Of a stretch of 64,000 bases of DNA, positions 18,314 through 26,244 are shown piece by piece. The stretch is from Hymenobacter aranciens (GTDB taxonomy: Bacteria; Bacteroidota; Bacteroidia; Cytophagales; Hymenobacteraceae). The translations under genes and the position numbers were made by a program. The stretch covers positions 124,001-188,000 of the forward strand of contig NZ_JAUQSY010000007.1 in NCBI RefSeq assembly GCF_030580865.1, written 5' to 3'. Position 1 is the first letter of the stretch. Each line of letters starts with the position of its first letter. The notes under the pieces were generated by a model. That model was not told where the DNA came from. It ran no database searches and saw only the letters and a list, made by a program, of their open reading frames with translations.

Positions 18314-18320
18314 CTGCCAA

Positions 18321-18590
18321 CTAAGCGCCCGGCTTCTGGAGCAGATTCAGAATCTGGTCCAATTTGCCGTCCATTGATACTTGATGCGCTTTTAGCTCCG
18401 CAATGTAACCTTTCATAGCCAACTGCTCGCGCAGCAAAAAGTTAAGCGTATCACTGTGCTGGGTAGCGGTAGTGATGAGCTGCCCGGCGGAATTCTGTAA
18501 CTGCCTGAACTGAGCCGTATGACGGTCGAGAACCGCTAGGCCTTCAGATACGAGGGGTTCTAATTGATTTAGTCGTTCGTCAGCAGTCAT
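18321..18590 (-). CDS. Small coiled-coil hypothetical protein
   Basis: An 89-residue protein made almost entirely of amphipathic helix (RLNQLEPLVSEGLAVLDRHT; LNFLLREQLAMKGYIAELKA; GKLDQILNLLQ), suggesting a coiled coil. There is no signal or membrane segment. It ends 7 bases from the convergent DUF4442 gene. Upstream, at 18600-18645, is an A+T-rich stretch that may hold its promoter. I do not recognise the family. Conservation of helical heptads and a normal ATG support it as a real gene, but proof would need homologues. Confidence 0.65.
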   Translation of the reverse strand: MTADERLNQLEPLVSEGLAVLDRHTAQFRQLQNSAGQLITTATQHSDTLNFLLREQLAMKGYIAELKAHQVSMDGKLDQILNLLQKPGA

Positions 18591-18665
18591 GACAAAGGAC
18601 GGATTATTGTTTTTGATAATGAATCAAATTCAATTCATTTTTTGACAAAAAGCAACGAGGGCGAC

Positions 18666-20192
18666 TTATTTGTTCGCTTTTCGCTCCTCCTCCAGACTCT
18701 CCTTCGTCATCACATCCACCATCCCATCTTCGCTCACTACCACGGCCAGGCAGGGATGCGCCGAACTCTCGACGTAGCGTACGGCCGAGTTATAGCGGGC
18801 GCCGCGGGCACCGTCGCCGTGGCCCGAGGCCTTACCGTCGAGGATGACGCCGATGGAGTAGCAGTAGCCTGCCGGGTCGAGCAGCACGGCGCCGTCGATG
18901 CTGGTGACGAGGCGGGTGATGAGCGGCGTGAGCGGCACCGGCTCGATGAGCGTGCACTGCAGCTTGAGACGGTCGGCCTCGGCCAGGGCTTCGGTGGTGA
19001 TAACGAGCAGCGTACCGCTTTGCTGGCGGCTGGCTTCGAGCACCACATCCCAAAGCAGTTCGGTATTGGCTTCGTCTATGACGCCGAAGGTGCGGCGCAA
19101 ATCGCGGCGGAACCGGGCGCGGTTGAGGCGGGTGCGGGGCAGGCTGGGCAAGCCGTAGTGGCAGCGCATCAGCACCTGGCCGCCGTGCTTCAGCTCCCAG
19201 GCGTAGTGGTTCACGAAGTTGATGGCAAACAGGTCTTCACGGCTAGGGTCGTAGGTGCCTACCACGCGGCCCAGGCCGTACACGCTCTCGCCATCGGCCA
19301 GCAGATGTACGTCGGGCGTCGTCATCTCCAGAAGCTTGCGCACGGCGCGGTAGTCGGTCAGCTCGGTGGGGCAGGTGAGGGCAAATACCTCCTCCAGATT
19401 GGGATGGTGGCGGCGGGCCAGAATGAGCTTGCCTACCCCTTCGGCGCCCTCATAGCGGAGACTCGAAATAGTATTGCAGGTAGCAAATAGCTTGGCCGTG
19501 GCCGGGTTGAAGCCCAGCGCGTGCGCCGGCGTGTCGAGAAACGATTTGCCGGCGGCGCGCAGCACCTCGTCGGTTTCGCGGGGGCGGCTGAGGAAGCCCG
19601 CACCGGGCTCGGGCTCGCTCAGGGCCTTCATACCTTCCTCGTTGAAGCGGTAGAGGGCCGCCGTGAGCAGGGAGTTGGCCAGCGGCTTGCCTTCGGTAGA
19701 GTAGCGCCCGGCCTTCAGCGACGGATACGTGCGGAACGGCTTGCGCTGCAGCCGCAACACGGTCATAATGAAATGCTGATTGATGAGCACCGGCCAACCG
19801 GCGAAGTGCAGATACTTGCCGTCGGCATCCAGCTCATCAAACACTTCCTGAGTGGCTTTACGCACGCCCAGGCCCTCGAAGCGCTGCAGCAGCAGCGTCT
19901 GGCTCATGTCGTCGCGCTCGAGCAGGGCGGGCCAGTTGCTGGTCAGCTGCATTTCGCGGCCGCGCTCCAGCACCTGGTCGAAGCGTTCGGCGGGAATATC
20001 AGTATTGACGGGCTCCAGCACGCGGGCCAACTGGGTGGTGTCGACGGGCAATGCCAGGAGCAGCACCAGCGGCTTCAGGTCATCGTCGAGGTTGTCGAAT
20101 AAATCCTGGGCTAGGGCCTGGCTGGCCTGACGGTAGCGGGCCTGGTGGGGCCACAGCAGTTGGGTGGGAGCGAGGATGGGCAGCGTGAGCAT
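18666..20192 (-). CDS. Diadenylate cyclase (DisA_N/DAC domain) with unusual N-terminal region
   Basis: A 508-residue protein ending in a DAC domain that makes the second messenger c-di-AMP from two ATP. The two signature motifs are present: DGA at 433-435 (SIDGAVLLDPAG) and RGARYNSA at 463-470, the counterpart of the RHRxA motif. The domain is at the C terminus, unlike DisA, and no membrane helices like those of CdaA are seen. About 350 residues precede it; this resembles the N-terminal putative sensor regions (DACNV type) described by comparative genomics for a separate DAC group. The ATG at 20192 is preferred over a TTG at 20219. A palindromic element sits immediately upstream. Confidence 0.85.
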   Translation of the reverse strand: MLTLPILAPTQLLWPHQARYRQASQALAQDLFDNLDDDLKPLVLLLALPVDTTQLARVLEPVNTDIPAERFDQVLERGREMQLTSNWPALLERDDMSQTLLLQRFEGLGVRKATQEVFDELDADGKYLHFAGWPVLINQHFIMTVLRLQRKPFRTYPSLKAGRYSTEGKPLANSLLTAALYRFNEEGMKALSEPEPGAGFLSRPRETDEVLRAAGKSFLDTPAHALGFNPATAKLFATCNTISSLRYEGAEGVGKLILARRHHPNLEEVFALTCPTELTDYRAVRKLLEMTTPDVHLLADGESVYGLGRVVGTYDPSREDLFAINFVNHYAWELKHGGQVLMRCHYGLPSLPRTRLNRARFRRDLRRTFGVIDEANTELLWDVVLEASRQQSGTLLVITTEALAEADRLKLQCTLIEPVPLTPLITRLVTSIDGAVLLDPAGYCYSIGVILDGKASGHGDGARGARYNSAVRYVESSAHPCLAVVVSEDGMVDVMTKESLEEERKANK

Positions 20193-20220
20193 ACAGCAGA
20201 AGAGGGGGGTGAACGACAAG

Positions 20221-20428
20221 CTCCCCTCCTGCTAAGGAGGGGATGTTTTCGCGCAGCGAAAACGGGGGTGGTTAGGCCACCCGCGCCGTTAGGTAATAAA
20301 GCTGAACAAGGCCCCGCGGGTTTCAAAAATCCACAGAAATTCTCCAGATATTACCCTGGCGGCGCGACCGGGCGAACCACCCCCGTCAAGCCTGCGGCTT
20401 GACATCCCCTCCTTGAGAAGGAGGGGAG
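20221..20428. repeat. Palindromic MITE-like element, copy B (family 1)
   Basis: Same design as copies at 159 and 21298: outer hairpin CCCCTCC/GGAGGGG, then GGGATG, an inner hairpin, then CGGGGGTGGTT, and the mirror image at the other end. The two inner hairpins differ: TTTTCGCGCAGCGAAAA on the left and, read on the other strand, GTCAAGCCGCAGGCTTGAC on the right. It fills the space between the TonB-C gene and the start of the diadenylate cyclase gene. Confidence 0.85.
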
Positions 20429-20444
20429 CTTCGTACCAACCGCG

Positions 20445-21254
20445 CTACAGTTGAAACAAGACGGGCAGCACCATCTTTTGCTTTAACGGCTTGCCATTAT
20501 AGCTGGCCGGCTCCCACTTTGGCGCCATTTTAATTAGCCGCAAAGCTTCTTCATCCAGCCCCGAGCCCATTTTCTTGATGACGCGGGCATCGGTGAGGGT
20601 GCCGTCGGCCTGCACCATGAACTCGACCATCACCTTGCCCTGGATTTTGCGCTGGCGGGCCAGGGTGGGGTACTTCTGGTTTTTCTCAATCCACTCGAAG
20701 AAGGCCTCGGTGCCGCCCACGGGGCGGGTGGGCTTGTCGGGCGCCACCACGGGCGGCCGGTCGGGGTTGGCTGAGGCGGCGATGTCGGCGGCATTGGCGG
20801 GGGCGGCGGGCGTACCCTTGGGGCCCACGGTCACCACCTCCGAACCGGGCGACATCACGAAGCTCACCGGCACCGTGATGCGCTGCCGCACCACCTTGCC
20901 AAAGTGCTGGGCAGGCGTCCACTTCGGCCCGCTCTTGATGAGGCGCAGGGCCTCGGCATCCAGCTCGGGCGAGAGCGGCTTGTCCACTTTTACCTCACCG
21001 ATGGTGCCGGTCTTTTCCACCACGAAGCTCACCGGTACCGTGCCCTGAATGCCTTTCTGCATGGCGGCGGCCGGGTATTTCTGGTGGTCGGCCAGAAACT
21101 GGGCGTACTTCTCGGTGCCGCCCAGCGGCACGGCCGGCTTCGATACCGAGTCGTACACTTGCGAGGCGTCGGGCTTGGGGGGCATTTTGAGTTTCTTCTG
21201 GGCGTGAGCGGTGACGGACAAACCCAGGAGGCTGAGCAGGAGGAGGCGTTTCAT
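20445..21254 (-). CDS. Exported protein with two TonB C-terminal domains
   Basis: A 269-residue protein with a cleavable-looking signal peptide (MKRLLLLSLLGLSVTAHAQ) followed by two tandem TonB-C domains. Domain 1 has KYPAAAMQKGIQGTVPVSFV and ELDAEALRLIKSGPKWTPA; domain 2 has KYPTLARQRKIQGKVMVEFM and GLDEEALRLIKMAPKWEPA. Each is introduced by a GGTE(K/A) motif. A linker rich in Ala and Pro joins them. Classical TonB has a membrane anchor and one C-terminal domain that contacts TonB-box receptors; a secreted double domain is a Bacteroidota variation whose partner is unknown. The ATG at 21254 fits the signal peptide. It lies between two copies of the family 1 repeat. Confidence 0.9.
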   Translation of the reverse strand: MKRLLLLSLLGLSVTAHAQKKLKMPPKPDASQVYDSVSKPAVPLGGTEKYAQFLADHQKYPAAAMQKGIQGTVPVSFVVEKTGTIGEVKVDKPLSPELDAEALRLIKSGPKWTPAQHFGKVVRQRITVPVSFVMSPGSEVVTVGPKGTPAAPANAADIAASANPDRPPVVAPDKPTRPVGGTEAFFEWIEKNQKYPTLARQRKIQGKVMVEFMVQADGTLTDARVIKKMGSGLDEEALRLIKMAPKWEPASYNGKPLKQKMVLPVLFQL

Positions 21255-21297
21255 GATTGGAGGGAATGGAGGGAGGTGCGAAGTACGAAGAAAGTAC

Positions 21298-21504
21298 AAA
21301 AGAACGACACTCCCCTCCTTGGAAAGGAGGGGATGTTTTGCCGCCGGCAAAACGGGGGTGGTTGGCCCGCTCGCGCCGTCTGAATGTCGCAGTAACTCAC
21401 AAGTAATCTAAAGCCCAACCGGCGCGACCGGCTCAACCACCCCCGTTCGGCGCTCTTCGCGCCTCACATCCCCTCCTTTCCAAGGAGGGGAGTGTCGTTC
21501 TTTT
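21298..21504. repeat. Palindromic MITE-like element, copy C (family 1)
   Basis: The inverted arms extend further out here than in the other copies, starting AAAAGAACGACACTCCCCTCC and ending with its complement. The left inner hairpin is TTTTGCCGCCGGCAAAA; the right one reads GAGGCGCGAAGAGCGCC on the other strand, identical to the right arm of copy A. It occupies most of the 303-base space between the divergent TonB-C and RidA genes. Confidence 0.88.
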
Positions 21505-21557
21505 CTGCCGTTCTTTTGTGCTTTCGCAGCACCATCCATTTCCCCCCCTAACTACGC

Positions 21558-21968
21558 ATGACTTCCCGCGCCCCCGAACCCGTTGGAGCTTACCCCTACA
21601 CCCGCCGCGTCGGCAATTTGCTATTCCTCTCCGGCGTGGGCCCGCGCCAGCGCGGCCAGAAAGCCATTCCCGGCGTCGAGCTCGACGACGAAGGCAACGT
21701 CGTCAGCTACGACTTCGAAAGCCAGTGCCACGCCGTGTTCCAGAACGTGCGCTACATCCTCGAAGAAGCCGGCGCCGAGTGGGACGACCTCGTCGACGTC
21801 ACCGTCTTCCTCACCAATATGAAGGATGACTTTCCCATCTACAACCGCCTCTACGCCGAGTATTTCGCCACCGCCCAGCCCTGCCGCACCACCCTCGAAA
21901 TTAACTGCCTGCCCACGCCCATCGCCATCGAGCTGAAGTGCATTGCGGCAATTAACAATGAGCAATGA
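21558..21968 (+). CDS. RidA / YjgF / UK114-family imine deaminase
   Basis: A 136-residue protein of the RidA family, which hydrolyses reactive enamine/imine intermediates released by PLP enzymes. Visible features are the N-terminal GNLLFLSGVGPR strand, LEEAGAEWDDLVDVTVFLTN, and RTTLEINCLP with Arg110 at the position of the substrate carboxylate-binding arginine. The insert after GPR makes it closer to RidA subgroups annotated as aminomuconate deaminase-like than to archetypal RidA. The last codons (INNEQ and stop) lie inside the foldback repeat at 21950-22066, so the C terminus seems to have been supplied by repeat DNA. Confidence 0.92.
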   Translation: MTSRAPEPVGAYPYTRRVGNLLFLSGVGPRQRGQKAIPGVELDDEGNVVSYDFESQCHAVFQNVRYILEEAGAEWDDLVDVTVFLTNMKDDFPIYNRLYAEYFATAQPCRTTLEINCLPTPIAIELKCIAAINNEQ

Positions 21969-22066
21969 GCAATACTACTGCATCGGCTCAGTATTAAAAC
22001 GCACAATGGGCAATGAACAATGCCGAACGACATTGCTCATTGCCCATTGTTAATTGCTCATTGAAT
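21950..22066. repeat. Foldback of 7-base units (CAATGAG type) at a convergent gene end
   Basis: Arms at 21950-21973 and 22032-22055 match in 23 of 24 bases when inverted, and are built from CAATGAG-type heptamers. A third related segment at 22003-22022 can pair with the same right arm. It sits between the RidA and T9SS type B genes, overlapping the coding end of the former. Confidence 0.8.
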
Positions 22067-23865
22067 TACTTAATCACGTCCACCCAGCCCTTGTAGGTCT
22101 GCGGGCGGCCGGCGCAGTCGTTGTAGTCGACACGGTAGTAGTAGGTGCCGCCCGAGGTGCTTTCGGCCGTCCAGCCTTCGTTCGGGTTGGTGCTTTCCCA
22201 GAGGCGGCGGCCCCAGCGGTTGAAGACGAACATGCGGTAGTTCGTTACCTCACTCGGGAATTCCAGGTGCAGGCTGCTGTTGCGGGCGTTCGGGCTGTTG
22301 GGCACAATCACGTTCGGGAACACCGGCAGGGCATCGCTCTTGATGCGTACCGAGGCAGCTGCCGAGGCCGGGCACAGCCCCGCGCTGGTGTAGGTGATGT
22401 TGTAAGTGCCGGCCGTGGAAGTAGCCAGGTCGATAACGCCCGTGCTGGCGTTGATGCTCAGCCCCGGCGTGGAGGCAAACGTGCCGCCCGCCGGCGTGAA
22501 GGCCGGCGCCCCGCTGCTGCCCGTGCGGCAGAACACGGTTTCGGCGTAGGCCAGCGAGGCCTCGGTGCGGATAATATTTACCGTAGTCGAGGCCGTGGCC
22601 GGGCAGGGTGCGGTCACCGTGTAGGTAATCGTGTACGTGCCCGTGGTGGCGGTCGCCACGTTTAGGGCGCCGGTGGTGGGGTTCACCGTGAGGCCGGGGC
22701 TGCTGCTGGTGAAGCGCCCGCTCGCGTTGTTCATCGGCGTGAAGCTCAGGGGCAGCACCGTGCCCTGCTGCGGGCAGAAGGTGGGCACCTCGGGCGGCGT
22801 GCCGTAGGCCAGCGTGGCCGTGTTGGGCAGAATGGTCACCAGCGTCACGTTCGAGAAGCTCGACTGAATGCCGCAGGCCACCCGCACCCGGTACGAGGTG
22901 TTCACCGTGGGCTGCACCGTGAGGCTGGCCCGGGTAGTAGCCCCGGCAACGTCAGTCCACGTCACGCCCCCGTCCGTCGACGACTGCCACTGGTAGGTAA
23001 TGTTGCCGCCAATGGTACTTCCCGTCAGCGAAATCGTGGCCGAGCCGCCGGGGCAGATGGTCTGGTTGTTGGCCGCCGTCTGGCCCGGGGCGGGCGCCGT
23101 GAGGCAGGTCGCCCCCAGGCTCACGGCCATGATGTTCAGCACCGGGTCGGTCAGGGTTTTGAATACCGTCACGCTCTGCACCAGCTTGGTGTAGTTGGTA
23201 GGCGAGAGCGGAATGTGCACCTCGTACAGCGTCGGGTCCTGGTTATTGTTCTCCACCCCGTCGGCGGGGGTTGTGCCCCGGTTTACCCGGCTGCGCACGT
23301 AGATGGCCGGCGTGATGGTGCCGCCGTACCAGTCCGGTACAATAATACCCGGCACCACTTGCAACGTGCCGTCCGTAAAGCGCACCGTGAAAGTTTTGTC
23401 GGTAGAGTTAGTGCCGTTGCCCTCGGCCGCCAGCACGATAACCTCGCTGCACGACTGCGGCCGCGTAAGCGTAAGCGTGCCTGTGCCCGCACCGTCGATG
23501 CGCAGTGAGTTGCGGCCCGCGCTCGGCGTCGGGTTGCCCGATGAGCCCAGCTTGAAATACATGCCCGGCGTAGTACGGCTGCGCACAATGCCCGTCGGCG
23601 ACAGTGCAAAGAGGGGACGCACCCCGGCCGGATTCACAAAGGTAGTGTCGGCCAAGCACCAGCGCACGGCCCCATTGCCTCGGTCAAATGCAGCCGTAGT
23701 GGAGTTAGCCACCGGCCCCACACCATCGGCAATCACGTCTTCGGTGTAGCCGGTTACCTCGGCCGGCACGTAGATGGTGGAGGCCTGCGCCATAGCTGCC
23801 GAGTGCAGAAAGAGGCTGCCAAGCACACCAAGCAAATAGCCAAAACAGGTACTGGGTTTTTTCAT
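22066..23865 (-). CDS. T9SS type B-sorted surface protein with Ig-like repeats
   Basis: A 599-residue secreted protein. A signal peptide (LLGVLGSLFLHSAAMAQ) is followed by a beta-rich domain to about residue 260, then Ig/PKD-like repeats (ITYQWQSSTDGGVTWTDVAG; repeated GTYTITYTVTAPCPAT-like strands). The last 90 residues (FPNVIVPNSPNARNSSLHLE without its ends, VFNRWGRRLWESTNPNEGW, GTYYYRVDYNDC, YKGWVDVIK) are a gliding-motility-associated CHU_C / T9SS type B sorting domain, which sends the protein through the type IX system to the cell surface. Specific binding target unknown. It converges on RidA through the foldback repeat. Confidence 0.9.
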   Translation of the reverse strand: MKKPSTCFGYLLGVLGSLFLHSAAMAQASTIYVPAEVTGYTEDVIADGVGPVANSTTAAFDRGNGAVRWCLADTTFVNPAGVRPLFALSPTGIVRSRTTPGMYFKLGSSGNPTPSAGRNSLRIDGAGTGTLTLTRPQSCSEVIVLAAEGNGTNSTDKTFTVRFTDGTLQVVPGIIVPDWYGGTITPAIYVRSRVNRGTTPADGVENNNQDPTLYEVHIPLSPTNYTKLVQSVTVFKTLTDPVLNIMAVSLGATCLTAPAPGQTAANNQTICPGGSATISLTGSTIGGNITYQWQSSTDGGVTWTDVAGATTRASLTVQPTVNTSYRVRVACGIQSSFSNVTLVTILPNTATLAYGTPPEVPTFCPQQGTVLPLSFTPMNNASGRFTSSSPGLTVNPTTGALNVATATTGTYTITYTVTAPCPATASTTVNIIRTEASLAYAETVFCRTGSSGAPAFTPAGGTFASTPGLSINASTGVIDLATSTAGTYNITYTSAGLCPASAAASVRIKSDALPVFPNVIVPNSPNARNSSLHLEFPSEVTNYRMFVFNRWGRRLWESTNPNEGWTAESTSGGTYYYRVDYNDCAGRPQTYKGWVDVIK

Positions 23866-23984
23866 CAGTTAAGTTTGAGGAGTGAAGAGAATGCCTGAAA
23901 GGGGGGTGGGGAATGCAAGCGTGGTGCAAATAACGCGCCTGCCGCGCAGCTTTGCGATGAAGTTTAAGTTTATTTTAATAGCTC

Positions 23985-24941
23985 ATGTACGTTCGCAACA
24001 ATCTGCGTTTTTCCGTTGTTTGGCGATTCGCCTGGCGCGGCCTGGTCATCTTTACACTGTATGACCTGCTTATCTGCATTCTCTACGGCCCGCTCAACGT
24101 CCATTGGCTTGATATTCCGTGGGCGCCCGTGGCTACGCTCGGCACGGCCGTGGCCTTCTATATCGGCTTCAAAAGCAACGGCTCCTACGACCGGTTCTGG
24201 GAAGGCCGCCAGCTCTGGGGCACCATCGTCAACGTGAGCCGCACCTGGGCCGTACGCGTCTTCGACTACGTGGCCGACCCCGTCGCCCCCCTCGACCACT
24301 CCGACTCGCCCGCCCTCCAGGCCCTGCACCGCCGCCTCCTCTACCGCCAGATTGCCTGGTGCAACGCCCTGCGCCTGCACCTGCGCCGCCAAACCGCCGA
24401 GCACTGGGACGAGCAGGTAGCCCCCCTGCTCGACCCCGCCGAGTCGGCCGCCGTGCGCCGCCTCTCCAACCCGCCCACCCACCTGCTGCGTCGCCAGAGC
24501 ATCGAGCTGCGCGAGCTCCAGCAGCAGGGCCTGCTCACCGAGTTCCGCCACGTCGCCCTCATGGAAACCATCCAGGACCTCTTCAACGCCCAGGGCGGCT
24601 GCGAGCGCATCAAAAACACCCCCTTTCCCCGCCAGTACGCTTTCTTCAGCTTCCTCTTTGCCTGGGTGTTCGCCGCCGTGCTGCCCCTGGGCCTCGTCGC
24701 CGAGTTCAACCGCATGGGCCCCTACCACCTCTGGCTCATGGTCCCCGTCGCCGCCCTCGTCAGCTGGGTCTTCAACACCATCGAAGTGGTGGGCCACATG
24801 AGCGAAAACCCCTTCGACAACCAGATGAACGACGTGCCCATGACCGCCATCTGCCGCAGCATCGAAATCGACCTCCGCGAGCTGCTCGCCGAAACCGACC
24901 TGCCCCTCCGCACCGAACCCCTCGACGACGTCCTCTTCTAA
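23985..24941 (+). CDS. Bestrophin-family chloride-channel-like membrane protein
   Basis: A 318-residue protein of the bestrophin (UPF0187) family, homologues of which form pentameric anion channels. It has the N-terminal signature WRGLVIFTLYDLLICILYG, then FYIGFKSNGSYDRFWEGRQL, where the S/R-x-x-RFWEGR segment is highly characteristic, and C-terminal membrane helices (YAFFSFLFAWVFAAVLPLGL; LWLMVPVAALVSWVFNTIEV). The end motif ENPFDNQMNDVPMTAICRSI is typical. Length is normal for bacterial members. A CAGCTTTG stretch about 30 bases before the ATG may be the -7 element. Ion specificity cannot be judged. Confidence 0.93.
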   Translation: MYVRNNLRFSVVWRFAWRGLVIFTLYDLLICILYGPLNVHWLDIPWAPVATLGTAVAFYIGFKSNGSYDRFWEGRQLWGTIVNVSRTWAVRVFDYVADPVAPLDHSDSPALQALHRRLLYRQIAWCNALRLHLRRQTAEHWDEQVAPLLDPAESAAVRRLSNPPTHLLRRQSIELRELQQQGLLTEFRHVALMETIQDLFNAQGGCERIKNTPFPRQYAFFSFLFAWVFAAVLPLGLVAEFNRMGPYHLWLMVPVAALVSWVFNTIEVVGHMSENPFDNQMNDVPMTAICRSIEIDLRELLAETDLPLRTEPLDDVLF

Positions 24942-25007
24942 CCCACCACGTACCGCGAAACTCCACCTTCGCGACGAGTGCAGCAAGTTCCCACGCGCTT
25001 ACTACTC

Positions 25008-25194
25008 AACTCAAGTTGAGAACCAGCCGCGAAGCGGCGACACGTTGGTAGTTTGAGCCAGTTTCAGCGACCAGAGTCGCAAAGCGGCGGCACTTCCACC
25101 AGGCAAAAGTGTCGCCGCTTCGCGGCTCTGCTTACGTCAGCCAACAACACTAGCTACCAACGTGTCGCCGCTTCGCGGCTGGTTCGCTTGGGTT
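25008..25194. repeat. Nested palindromic element (family 2), full copy
   Basis: A perfect 32-base inverted repeat (25020-25051 and 25154-25185; core CCGCGAAGCGGCGACACGTT) encloses a second imperfect one at about 25072-25095 and 25106-25130. Outermost ends AACTCAAGTTGAGAACC and, inverted, AACCCAAGCGAACC look like terminal inverted repeats. A related, internally deleted copy is at 45283-45379. The 24942-25648 gap contains this element and the tandem array below and no gene that I can support. Confidence 0.85.
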
Positions 25195-25366
25195 AATCAG
25201 AGCCGTAGGGTAGGGGCGGGGCTTGCCCCCACCCGGCATAACCGCGCCTCTGTCATCTTCCCAAAAGGCTTAGTCAGCAACCACAAAAGCTTAGTCGTAG
25301 TGCATGAGGTCTCGCTCGTCAATTGCAATGCTTGCCTGGGTTAAATAAAGCTTAGTTAAGCATTAT

Positions 25367-25576
25367 AAAAACCTGGTCGATGTCCGCGAAACCCTGCATG
25401 GGGCTTGCAAAAGCCTGCCAGTGACTCGCGAAAGCCTACATGCAACCCGCGAAACCCTACATGGGACCCGCGAAATCCCACATGGAACCCGCGCAAGCTT
25501 ACCCGGGCCTCGCGAAATCTTACATGGAACCCGCGCAAGCCTACCTAGTGCCTGCGCAAGCCCAGGATACCCGCGC
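25367..25576. repeat. Degenerate 21-base tandem repeat array
   Basis: Nine clear head-to-tail 21-base units run from 25388 to 25576, with consensus roughly GAAACCCTACATGGAACCCGC, and a weaker tenth at 25367-25387. Units differ at several positions but keep the spacing exactly and have no spacers. Because 21 is divisible by 3, several frames stay open across it, so open reading frames here are not evidence of coding. It ends about 70 bases before the next gene. Confidence 0.88.
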
Positions 25577-25648
25577 ACGGTCTTACCCACCACCCCAATA
25601 TCCCCGGCGCCCCCTATCTTGCACCCATCCTAAGCCCGCCCCTCCGCC

Positions 25649-26083
25649 ATGCCCACCCCCGAAGCCCTCGTCGCCGCCTTCGAGCAGCGCGTCCTCACCC
25701 GCGACGAGCCCGCCCCCATCCTCTTCGATGCCGCCAGCATCCGCCAGCGCCTGCGCCAGGCCCTCGCCACCGACTTCGGCCAGCGCGACCCCCGCCTGCG
25801 CAAGCTCACCACCATCTGCTACGACTTCCTCGCCCAGCCCGCCCAGCACAGCACCGCCCACCTCCCCACCTTTGGCTGCTCCCCCAGCGCCCTCTCCGAC
25901 GCCTGGCGCATCCTCCGCGACGCCGACCTCGTCGCCTACACCCACGACGGCCCCCACCGCAACTACCGCCTCACCCGCTTCGGCGAAGACTGGCTCCTCA
26001 GCGTCGTCAAAGGCCAGCCCCTCGGTAGCCCAGATGCCCACGAGCCCCAACCGAAGGCCAGCGTAGCTAACGAGGTTCCGTAG
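25649..26083 (+). CDS. Hypothetical protein with winged-helix-like C-terminal half
   Basis: A 144-residue soluble protein. The C-terminal part (SALSDAWRILRDADLVAYTH then DGPHRNYRLTRFGEDWL) has the look of a winged helix in which the recognition helix is followed by a beta wing 'hxYxLTxxG', as in ArsR/MarR-type regulators; the N-terminal half is helical (ALVAAFEQRVLTRDE; RQRLRQALATDF). The family is not recognised. TATCTTGC at about 25614-25621 could be its -7 element, with the 21-base tandem array just upstream. Codon choice is extremely C-rich at third positions, like the neighbouring bestrophin and FUSC genes. A DNA-binding role is inference. Confidence 0.65.
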   Translation: MPTPEALVAAFEQRVLTRDEPAPILFDAASIRQRLRQALATDFGQRDPRLRKLTTICYDFLAQPAQHSTAHLPTFGCSPSALSDAWRILRDADLVAYTHDGPHRNYRLTRFGEDWLLSVVKGQPLGSPDAHEPQPKASVANEVP

Positions 26084-26244
26084 CCTCCCCTGGAGCAGTG
26101 CTGTTCGGCCGTCCAGAAAACCCACCTGTAAGTTTGCCGAGGGAAGGCGCTATTTTAGTAGAGATTTTAGAAGAGTATTTGTCTGCTGTACAATGAACTA
26201 GAAGCATTTCTAACAATGTTTGTCGTATTAATCCGCTATTTCGT

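Noticed and set aside
25388-25576. CRISPR array
   Set aside because: The units are contiguous, degenerate and without spacers, and no cas gene is near.
25363-25593. A protein of 7-residue repeats encoded by the 21-base array
   Set aside because: The period is a multiple of three, so open frames arise automatically on several frames and strands; no start signal or conservation pattern supports coding.
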